From positions 62,001-126,000 of the forward strand of contig JBAJFE010000023.1 of the NCBI GenBank assembly GCA_037903355.1: DNA of 64,000 bases, written 5' to 3'. This DNA comes from Trichuris trichiura (lineage: Eukaryota; Nematoda; Enoplea; Trichinellida; Trichuridae). The position numbers and the translations under genes are program-made. Positions 49,043 through 59,600 of this stretch are shown here, piece by piece (the stretch's first letter is position 1; each line of letters opens with the position of its first letter). Below the pieces are notes generated by a model. It ran no database searches, was not told the DNA's origin, and saw only the letters and a list, made by a program, of their open reading frames with translations.

Positions 49043-50529
49043 TTTGTCGACTAACCGAGCATAGCAGCTATCACGAAGCAATTGGATGCCGCAACTACAG
49101 CAATGCGAAAAGGAAAATTAAGTTATTTAATAAATGGGATCGAAAAATCGCTTCAGATTAAAGCTCAGCTGCGTAACCGAAAACGAGCAAGACGAGTTGT
49201 AAAATGTTTATTACGACTCTCTTTCAGCTGGTAAACCTTTTCGGTAAATGAAAACTTTTTTGTATTGCACCTGAACATCATTATTATTCGGTAGCTGCAC
49301 TTTAAAGTAGTTTTGTCATTGTAGGTGCCACGCGTAGCAGCGTGGCAGCGATTAGGTGCCGGATCAACTGACCACTGAACATTTGTAACCCCAAAAAAGT
49401 CATGCGTTTTCAACTAGTGCACTGTAAGTAGTAACTTGTGATGCTGCGTTACCGTAATCTCTTTATTCGCAGGTTGAAATCGTACGACTTCGATTATAAA
49501 AGAACAATAACCATGAGATGAATAAAGGCAAGAATAACATGATCGACTAACGAGTAACCAACCTAAAAATGGAGGACATATGATTAAGGAAGAAATCTGC
49601 TTTTATTTCATGACGAACTGACTACGATTCTGTATAGTTGCTTAAACTGATAAAAACCGGGAGAAATACATTAATAAAAGCTTTTCTCGACTGTTAGTGT
49701 TGAAAAGCGAAACGCGAGCGTAAAAGTCAAAAAGGAAAGACGAGCATCCAACGCGATGGTGGGCTCGTTTAAACAACGCCTCTGCGTTCTCCAAACCTGC
49801 AATAGAAGCGTCCAAACGTTTCTAACTGAAGTATACCTCAAATTGTATTAGCAAAATTCAAATTCAAGGATGGATGAGCAAATTGTTAGAGAAATTACAG
49901 AACAAAACGAATACCGTACGTTTCGGAACTGCTCGTGTTCCGTCGTCAGCAGTGTTGGGGTTTACTTACAGATACACCCAACAGGCAAAACCCGTGAATC
50001 TGAAGATCTACTATGAAACTATTCAAGCCTGTTAAAAGACATCCTGTTTTTCGAAAATTCAAATTCAAAATAAAATTGAGTAATGCAGGTTCCTTATGGC
50101 TTGTCTAATCCGTTTCTTACGGTAGGGAATAAGCAAATTCAAAATAACGAAAGCGCGGCTAGCCGAAATGATGAAAAGTAGGATATCATGCGGGAACTAA
50201 ACTTCCTTACTTGCATTACAGGTAAGAAGAACCTCCACCTTTAGCTCCTCATTGAGTAAGCTCATTCTTATAAACTAAGTTTATGAGGATAGCAAAAATA
50301 ATAAATTTTATTAAACCTGAAAACGTTGCAGAGTATGCCGAGATTCTTTTTTTAAAGAAAATTCATCTGGAATGACGGAGCAGCTTATCAAAAATTTGAC
50401 TTGTTATTTTAAAAAGTTAAAATTACGCAGCGATTTGTGGTGAAGCTTACAGAGTACCAGAAGTGAGCCTTTTGAAGATATTCCTTTCTTTTTGAAGATA
50501 TAGTGTCTTCGTACGGGACCAAATAATTT
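49043..50529. other. Spacer with family B fold-back remnant
   Basis: Upstream of eIF2D, so probably includes its promoter. 49,868-49,953 resembles one arm of family B (GGATGGATGAGCAAATTGTT) with a well-kept minus-strand core at 49921-49949 (CTGACGAC, GGAAC/GTTCC hairpin, GAAAC). No gene recognised. Confidence 0.5.
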
Positions 50530-50679
50530 CATTTTTTTAGCTTCTTTTTGTACAGATTTTCTGCCCCGTTGAAAAAAAAACTTTTATTAATAAACTGTCC
50601 TTAATCACGGTCAGTTTATTAATAAGTCTTTTTTTCAACGGGACATAGAAAATCCGTACAAAAAGAAGCTAAAAAATGA
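50530..50679. repeat. Fold-back element, family A, short form
   Basis: Ends CATTTTTTTAGCTTC / GAAGCTAAAAAATG, then TGTACAGATTTTCTG / ATCCGTACA, then CCCGTTGAAAAA / TTTTTCAACGGGACA, and a central TTATTAATAAAC / GTTTATTAATAA. No CTGANGAC core. ATTCCTTTCTT-like sequence occurs on both sides. Confidence 0.92.
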
Positions 50680-50999
50680 CATTCCTTTCTTCTTGTTAAT
50701 ATTAATACCTAGTTTTTTCCAGTTAGATGGCTTGAAATCTTCGCGCCAATTGCTATTTTTGTCAATATTGTTAATAAATTTGTAAAAAAATTAAATGAGT
50801 TCGATTTCGTTGAGGAAAATACCTTCGGAGCAGGCAACGGTTCTTCGAACCTGCACATCAAAATTTCAAAAGGGTATTCAAACCTGCAAATCATCTGCGC
50901 AAAAACGACATTTCGCTGCGTCGACCTGTTGCTTGAAAAAAGAGCAAAGCTCAGTGCTTATTTCTTTTTGTAACCCTTTATTTTTAGCCGCCGAATGTT

Positions 51000-51294
51000 G
51001 AGCAACAGCCAAACTTAGCGCGGCGTACGGTTACGCGTGTTCGAATGCCAGTTGTATACTGTAGATATAGTAAATGGAAAGGCAGACTTATTTCTACGAG
51101 TTCTGCCACAGGATACCTTGGAGAATATGGTTTATAAAGCAGCAAAAAAATTAGAATTGCGTCAATTCTCACTATCGCTGTTCCAAAGCATTGTCGGTTG
51201 TTACAAGTCTATTCAAGTCGCGTTCAAGTTTTACTGTAAAAGTTTTTTACAGAAAAAAAGTTTATTCTCAGATCAAACGAAACTTTGCCTTTAG
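51000..51294 (+). CDS. Possible exon, FERM-like start, unproven
   Basis: After a possible acceptor (CTTAG at about 51,013-51,017) the plus strand stays open for about 90 codons to a stop at 51,294, including VFECQLYTVDIVNGKADLF then LPQDTLENMVYKAAKKLEL. The pattern (beta strands, then TLENMVYKAAKKL) resembles the ubiquitin-like first lobe of FERM domains. The second half looks less protein-like, it overlaps the 3' end of the PIH1 gene on the other strand, and no other FERM exon was found. Confidence 0.2.
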
Positions 51295-52237
51295 GGTGGA
51301 ATCTTTCGGGTTAAATTCTGCCTCTGTTGCACTTGCGTCGAACCGGAGCGGTAGCATAATGTCCATATGGTAATGCTTAGGTACAATAAGTCTCAGGCGG
51401 CGTTGGCTGGTCATTAATTGGATTTCTTCAATGTCCGTAACGCCATTCGGGTTAAGGCTCTGCCTCTGTTGCACTTGCGTCGAACCGGAGCGGTAGCATA
51501 ATGTCCATATGGTAATGCTTAGGTACAATAAGTCTCAGGCGGCGTTGGCTGGTCATTAATTGGATTTCTTCAATGTCCGTAACGCCATTCAAACAAAATA
51601 AGGCTGATAAATGTTCTCCATCGTTGTCAACTACACGCTTCATCTCGTAGTGCGGAGACGGAAGACGAAGTCCCAATGTTGGATTAATCTTCACGCTTGT
51701 CGAGGAACTGATCTCTTCAACAAATGGTCGATTTTCGGCAATTAATACACTCTCTTCTCCAAGTTCCGCTACACTGCGCAGTTGTCGCAACTTTGAACGA
51801 TCAATGGTGATGTTATGCTTATTTTCCACTTCCTGTACGGCGAGACAGACGAAAAACTGATGATACAATTCGCTAGTCATCAACCGTTTTTCATAGAATG
51901 CCCTATTGAACGTAACGCAATAAAGGTCGCCGTTTCTACCCGACTTGTCAGTGAACTTGCTCCGATCTCCAACGTGTATAGGCACACGATACTTTTCGGG
52001 TTCCGGAGAAGAGATAATTTGCGCCAATTCAAAATCGGACAGCAGTCGAGGACAAGGTATGCTATCGCATGTGCAAAATTTCAAATAGACCACTTTGCCA
52101 GCAGAGGTTCGACTCCGAAAGCCGAAGACAGGTGTCACGCGAGTAGACAACGTTATTCCGTCTTTTTTAACATTTCCTTCTGTTCTATTCGTCCGCTGCG
52201 GCTGATTCCGGCTGGATAACTCCTCGCTAGTTTCCAT
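51268..52237 (-). CDS. PIH1D1: PIH1 domain protein (PIH1D1-like) with duplicated, frameshifted 3' end
   Basis: PIH1D1 is the adaptor of the R2TP/HSP90 cochaperone complex, acting in assembly of snoRNPs, polymerase II and PIKK kinases (family knowledge). Single exon: ATG 52237, reading to TAA at 51452 (261 aa; human about 290). The PIH domain covers about residues 30-160 (TPVFGFRSRTSAGKVVYLKF, then YRVPIHVGDRSKFTDKSG, then FFVCLAVQEVENKHNITID). A C-terminal CS-like domain follows (VTDIEEIQLMTSQRRLRLIV then HMDIMLPLRF). The last part is tandemly repeated, 51,306-51,447 and 51,448-51,590, with about 130 bp identical. The first copy in transcription order has GCC where the second has AT, so the frame is lost and a stop follows at once. 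The intact ending (SATEAEFNPKDSTLKAKF...) is stranded in another frame, ending at 51268. Confidence 0.87.
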
Positions 52238-53656
52238 TGCGCCTTCTCAGCTGCAAAGAAGAACTTCTTGTAGAACCGCGAACCGGCAAAAGACGATAAA
52301 CGAAGGGCGCCACTCTAAATTAGCTTTACGTAAACAATTTTTAAAACAGAGCGTACTGGTTTTCTTACTGCACCAACTAAGCATGAAATTTCATTCGGTC
52401 AAGAAAATACATCCATTCTACAGACGAGAGGTCCACACTGAAGTATTTTCGTTAAATACAAAAGAAGAGTGGTCAGGTTCGCATGTCAGCATAATCTTGT
52501 TTTTTCGCCTCTCTTTTCTGCGCGGCAAATGTGGAGTTGCTGTTCAAACAAGAATCAGCAAAACTTTATTTTTCTAACGCTAAAAAAAGTGCTTCCAATG
52601 CTGCAGTTGTTTTCTATACTATTTTGTGCATTGGCCTTGATATTGCAATTTGAAAAGTGACTTAATTTATACAACATCTCTGCTTTAAGCTAAAACGTTG
52701 CAAATATCTTCCAACGCCTTAGCAGTCGTCGTTATAGGGAAAAGTTGAAAACTAAAGCTACAGTAAGCTAAACAATGCGCAGGTTCACTTTAAGCTTGCT
52801 CGCCTGGAAAACTTTATTTTTTGCTTTTAATAGCGCCTGAGTTTACTCCCAACAATCAATTAACGAATATGAATAATTTTATGGTGTCGTAAGCGATTTT
52901 AATTTTTGTTTTAGAAAACATAGCACTTGTTAGGACGCAAAATATTTCAATGTGCTGTCAACGCAAGACATCTTCTTCGTGTGGAGTTCTTTCCGTCCGC
53001 TGTATGAGAATCATCGCAGTTTGCATATGCAAACTTTAATCATTCATCGTCGTATGGACACATTTTCCAGCCATGTTGTGATGAATAAGCGTAGCCGTAA
53101 GAAAAGTTCAAATTTCAATTCTAGCGCGCGACGCTAACAAATTCTCTTGAAGCTTCTTCGTGACAACAAGTGCGAACGCGTAGGAAAGCAACACAACTTA
53201 TTCAAGCGACCAATAAAATTTAAAATAACGTTCAAAGTCAGGTTGGCATTATTGACATTTTAAGAGACGTCCAATCGGTATGTCAAAAAGAAGCAGAACA
53301 GGTTTCGCCCGTCGAAACTTGACCTACTATTGGAATTGCCTTTGTTTACCTTAAATAAGCTTTTCTTTTACGTTTTTACCAAGCGCGAAACGGACGACTC
53401 GACTTTGTGAAAAAATTAAGAAGAAAAGGATGCGCAAAAAGAGAAGAAAATGTAAAGATAAAAAAGGAGCAATATTATGCGCGGAAGCGTAGAAAAGGAG
53501 CAAGTGCCAAAAATGGGCGGAGCGGCAAAGACCGAAAGCATCGAATGTGCAACCTGAGCCACGCGACCGGTTGTTCAACCAACGCGACGGGCCACATTGG
53601 ACCGGGTAACATTGGGGGCAACCGTAAACTTGTTCAAACTTTTTGAATTTGAAACG
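52238..53656. other. Spacer between formin 3' end and PIH1
   Basis: Holds the presumed PIH1 promoter and the formin 3' UTR. Open frames here (for example 53407-53646, lysine/arginine-rich) have no splice support or domains. Confidence 0.45.
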
Positions 53657-56600
53657 CTAATGACCGGACGACAGACGAGAGCGATTCATGTCGGACGCGT
53701 TCAAATGCTTTGAGCTTTTGTTTCTCTTCGGAGCTGTATACGGCTCGCGCGTAATGTCTAAAAGGCAAAAAGACAACAATACCTTCCCTTTTAAGGTCAA
53801 AACTTTTTTTGGCGCCAAATTGAACTTACCCAAAATGATATCGTCAAAGGTGCCGATTCCCATCTCTTTCGGATCCCTTTTTCTGCTGGTATCCTTCTTC
53901 GTCGCGCAACTATTGGTCGCGTTCAAATCTTCACCGCCGTATTGAAAACCGTTTACCAAACCCAACTTTTTACGCTCCTAAGAAAAAAACAGCCAACAAT
54001 CAATAAGGAGACGCGAAGTTTGAATTCAAAAAAATTTGCATACTTCAGCTTTCAACCTGGACAAGTTGTCGGCATCCGCTTGCTGAAAGAAGGGAATTTT
54101 TTTATGAATCCCGTCGCTTTCGCTGCCTGTATATACCTTCCAGTGTTTGATGAAGTTGACAAAAATTGTAAAAAAACCGGCGCACGTCGTTCCTTGAACA
54201 GTTTCGCCAAAGTATTGTACGGTTGTTTTGAACGACTCCTTTGAAAATAAAACAAAATATTGCCAGATTTAGGTTGGCAAAGATATTGGGCGCTTACGTC
54301 GGCTCGTTTGAAACTTGCACGAAGCATTTGCATATCGCTTTCAATTGAAGCCAAAAAGTTGACTAACGATGGAACGGTGTCGCCTCGTAAAGTGCATTCC
54401 TTTTTGACAAGATCGTAACTCCTTTCGAGCTCGGCCACTTCGGCTGGCAATGTTTCCAATGAAGCTCCAGCCGCTTTGTCCAACTGATCGAACTCTTCGT
54501 CAAAATCGAGCAAATCCGGGAAACGCCTACGCACAGTAGCGGCAACTACATGCAGCAGCGAAATTGACTTGTCAACAGGCGACTTCATAAATGGCAACTT
54601 GAAAAAATGACGTCATCAAATTTATAAAGAACAAATCGCTCTCGCGGGTCCCACCATGTCCAACGACTTGATGCGGAACCCGTAAACGCCGCCTTTTTTG
54701 CTGCTGTTCATGTAGTTGCCGTAGGCGAGTATCACTTCAAGTACACGACCAAATTTGGTCGCTTTACGTAACGACTGTGACGCGCTGGTGACGCAATCGA
54801 GCACCGGAACTATCGTAGCCGCCGACTCTTTGAAAGTGCCCATAAAATTTAAAATTTGCAACTTCTGCGCCAGTCGTTCAACGTGACAAAGCTGAAAAGA
54901 AAAAAAAGTCGCTTGAAGAAAAAAAGATCAATTACGGAATGGACCTCAAGCAGAAAGCTGTCCTCTTCGCACAACGAATCAACCGGCTTTTTCATCTGTT
55001 CGAACTCTTTGTACGCTTTGGTCTAAAAAGGGCGTCTTTATCAAGCAATGCCGCGCTTAAAAAATAAGAAAATGTCATTACCTCTTCGGCGGTGGGCAGA
55101 ATACGACGAAGAATATCAACATTGTCCAATGTAAGCGCTTGCAAGTCGAAGCTGAAAGAGAAAGAGCCACTCTGCCTTCATGACCAACCTTTTCCTTTAA
55201 TGGCAGCCTACCTGTTAACGTGTTTCATAATTACGGACGCTTCCATTGCCAGCTTACGCTTCAGTATAGCTGCAAATAAACAATAAGCAACGTTTGGGCC
55301 CACAATCCTACTCAAGCCTCTATACCCAAGTTTTGCAATCTTTTGGCGCCCAAAATGCTTTCCTTTTTGTGCGTACCACCAACACCGCTAGTTGGATTGG
55401 TCGCTTTGTAGCCGGCGGCGTTGGCTTCCCTTCCCGCGTCGGTGGTGTCGTGGTCGTTGGCAATGTTGGGCCCAATTTTGAACAGCTCTTCGAAATCGTC
55501 AAAATCGATCTCCTAGAACAAGAACAACTGTCTTGGACGGTACGCGGACAACCGCTGCTCACCTTCAACAGCTGATCATCGTCCAGGTCGTTGAACACTG
55601 TGCCCTTCACTTGGTTGGGTCTTAGGGCGGACCAATTGAGCAATGGCAGCTTGTACTTCGTCTCAACGCGCTTCTTGATCGCTATGCCTATATTAGAATA
55701 GAACGGACGCGTGTTGTAATGTAGGCGTACAAGTTTCGGCCAAAAGTATGTACTACCTTCTCCGGTTGCGGCGGGATTAAGGAAAGGTGCTGGCGGGATC
55801 AAAAATGAAGGCCCTCCAGGTGGCGGGTCTGCAGCGGAAAAACATTGGCATTTTTTTGCATAAACATGTTAAAAAATCATAAAATTACTCGGAATTAAAG
55901 GTGGCGGCGCAGGTACGTCCGATGGTTTGGAAATTGATCGACCGGGAAGCGGAGGCGCGGGCGGCGGAGGAGGAGGAGGAGGCGGCGGTGGGCACACAAC
56001 CATATTTTCCTTCTCTCCCGGAATGTTCAATCCTTCATTTCGATTGGTCAACTGCTTAAGCGTACTTTCCAATTCGGCCGCTTTCTTTTTCATCTCGTTT
56101 TCCTTATCCAACAATGCCCGCTTCAAAGTGCTCAAGTCGGTATCCGTCTGTTTTCGCAATACCTATGTAAAAAAAGGCGCATTTTAAAAAATGCGTAGAA
56201 AAAAGTGCCCAACTCGACCGACCATCAATTGATCGCGTTCTTCAACTGCCTCCGTGAGCCGTTTTTCCAAGGCGCTCACTCTGGCGCTATGCTCAGCTTC
56301 CATTTCAACTATACGATCATTGGCCTAAGAGAAAGGTAAAAAAAAATAAAGATTAACAAAGATGGGAAAAAACTCATTTGCATACGCATGAAAGTTGCAC
56401 TTCGACTTCTTCAACGCGCTGCATGTAGTTGGCCTTTTGTTCGGCATCTTCGGCCAACTGACCAACGTCGTATACATTGTCAAAGTAGGCGTTCACTTGG
56501 ACCAACAATTCTTCGCATTCCGAATTTTTCAATTTCTAAAATTCAAACCAAAGAAAAAGGTTTTGTATCAACGTTTTAGGCTGGCCAACCTCCAAGTATC

Positions 56601-59600
56601 CGTCCAAACCGAGCAGCGTAAATTCGTGCTGCAAATAGACTCGATAGGTCAAGTCTTCCACCGAGTGGACAATAATATTGATGAACTGCATGCACGAGAC
56701 CTTAAAGAGAAAAAACAGGGTAAGCAACAGTATGCCTGAAAATAAAATTACCATAAAGTCGACTTGAAAAGTATCGTCGTCGCGGAAGTAGGAAAACAAC
56801 GTCTGAAATCTGGCGTCTTCACCGTACTCCTGCAGCAAAAAATGACCATAAAAGGCGAGACGGAAGTGACAGCGTAACCAACCTTTCTGAATCGACTGAA
56901 TGCTCTCGTGATGAGATCATGTCCGCCGTTGACGAAGCAAACGGCGGCGAGCAGAACTAGAAGAACCGTTTTGGTACTAAAAGAAAAATAGATATGCAAA
57001 TTTGCATGACCATAACAGAAAAGACGCATTACCGAAAGCTGGGATGCAAAATACTGCGCACAAGGCAGTATATGGCCTCCTCGTCGGCGAAGACGGCGCT
57101 GAATCCGTGCTAAAAAAAAAGAGAGAGAGAGAAATGCACCCTTTATGCAAATGAGCAAAAATGATGCTACTCGGTTGTTCATTATTGCCCTGAGACACTG
57201 AATGCCAACGTGTACGTCCTCTTCGGGATCGCCCAAGAAGTGACGACTGCTCAGCGAACTCCTAAGGCGTTTGTGACGTATTGAACCACCGCCGACAGCG
57301 CCAATCATTTTTTGAGGTGAATTACTGAACGCGTCGGCCGACGATTGTTGACACATTGGAATTCTGTAAGCAAGAAAAACAAGAAAAAACGTTTAAAAAA
57401 GGCGAACAAGATGACTTACTGTAGGCCGCCCGCATCCTGAACGCATTGGATGTAGCGAAGAAGCACGTCAAGACCCTGATTTTGCTCGTTCAAAAATTCC
57501 TGCACCCAACTGTAAGCACAACGAAAAAAAAATAGCGCCGACGGCAAAGCAACAAAGTCCCATCTCACTCGATGCTATTGGTACGAAGGGAAATTTCAAT
57601 ATGCTTCAATACGGACGTCGATAGGTCGTCCTTGCTGAGCTTTTTTTTCTTAAACGTCCAAAGGTCAAATAATGGACGATTTTCAAACAACGCAATGCAA
57701 TGCAATGTACGCACCATGGACAGTCGCTTGACGTTCTTCGGATCCAAAAAGCCTCTCAGTTTGTCAAGGTAAAACTTTGGAGAACCACGTTCGACCACCT
57801 GCTCCTACAAGGCGAAATACCGAGTGAAATTCCAATCGTATGCAAATCAGTTCAACTTTTACCCTCTTGCAGACGACGTCCCATTTTTTGTTCAAATCGT
57901 AGGCGCGAAGAATGCGAGCATTTTGCGGTGGCAAATCCATCTCCTTCTGCAAAAAATGTTGTGCAAGTTACATCATTTTCGCGTACGCACGCTACGGCGG
58001 GAATACAAGCTTGCGTATACGAACTGTTTTTGTTTCGGGGACTATTAAATGTAAATAGCTATTACGTTGGATGAGAAGTCCAAAGTTACTCCAAGGTGCT
58101 AAGCCAATTCCATTGAGAAAAATTGCCGCGCGCGAGCTCACCCCCAAAGAGTAAGAACAACGTACGTTTCATTCATAAAGTCTGGTCAATGAGATAATCC
58201 ATTTAGTAAACGCCTGCTGCTAATCCGTTACGTTGGTGCTTAAAGCTCGGGCTAAATGGTGCTACAATATTAATCCTAAATTTGCATATTACCCTACTAC
58301 AAATAGCCCATTTCCATCGGCCTTGCAAAGCAAAGGTGGGATAACGCTTAAGTACGATAAAAAAACTGCTCAGCACATAGCTATGGTTGGATTTTTTTTG
58401 AGAAAAGAAAGCGCGTGCTAACATTCACAAAATCGCATATCGAGTCCATTCATTTTTATCTCTGAATGGACTGCGGGCCTTCGCTGATCGGCTCGTCGGT
58501 AAAACGATTCTCTTAAATTCTCTTATGCAAATTTGCAAATTTTTGGTAAAGAAAAAAGCTATTTTCGAACTTTTTAAAATCACAAGCTAAAACAACGCGG
58601 ACGATTACGAAAAAACGACTTGACAATGAGTACGTCGTTCATTACGACAAAGTAGAGCTCAATGAAGTTCATTGAGAGATAATGGGCGCTCAACCTACAA
58701 CTTTGTCGTACTAGACTGTGAATGAACAAAAGACGGCACAATTCCCATTCAATCTTAAATAATTGACGTAATCTAAGCTAAAGTTCAAGAATGGGCACTT
58801 TCATTGCCGCCTTACTCATTCAGCAAAGCCACCTATTAAGCAAGTTTTCTGTAGTAGAGGGATTTTTCTGACGAATACGCGTGAATTAACTTTCGCATAT
58901 GCAAATTTTTTTTTCTCTCTCTCTTTATTTTCAAAATTGAAACTGCTCAGCGATTAGCGCATAATGGAGGCAGCGGTAGAATTGTGCATTGTTGAAATGC
59001 CAAACGTAATTATGCAAAAGTTCCATTCAAATATATTCTTTTAACGGTCGATTACGTCGTTACGATAAGGCTGAAGGAGGTTACGAGGCAAAAGTGATAA
59101 AGCAAAGTCAACGAAACGGAAAAAGAGGACGAAGGAACGAAGCGACCGAAAAGCGGACTTGTTTTTCTTTTTTTTTTTTGAAAAGAAGAACCGCATACGC
59201 GGCGGCCGTTCGTCGTTGGAGTCCAACGATCCAATTTGCGGTGTGTTGCCTGGCACCAATTTCGCGGTCCATAAAATGGGCGCCCCCCAAAAACGAAAAA
59301 ATAGCCAACCAACCTTTGTTGTCAATGCCATTGACAAAGACGCGCTTCAATGAGTCGCCACAATGGGTTTTGCCCAAGGTTGAAATCCCCTCCCGATTTT
59401 GCATAGAGGATGACCGAAAAAGCGTCCCCTTTCCCAAAGCGACTAACAGAAGGAAATTGAAAGGTTCGAAAGAAAAAAAATAAGAACATTGCGTACGGCT
59501 CAAAACCGCGCAAAGTCTATTGTTACTTTTTTCATTAACGCTACGAAAACCAGCAATGCAGCTATAACGAATAAACTTTCAGCTCTTCTCTCTGAATGCT

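Noticed and set aside
51010..51060. tRNA gene suggested by GTTCGAATGCC
   Set aside because: No matching A box or cloverleaf arms could be drawn on either strand.
59041..59513. Overlapping open frames on both strands (up to 131 codons)
   Set aside because: Inside formin intron 1, no splice link to formin exons, no recognised motif. The minus-strand piece [19 protein letters not shown] reads somewhat like protein, so I keep slight doubt.
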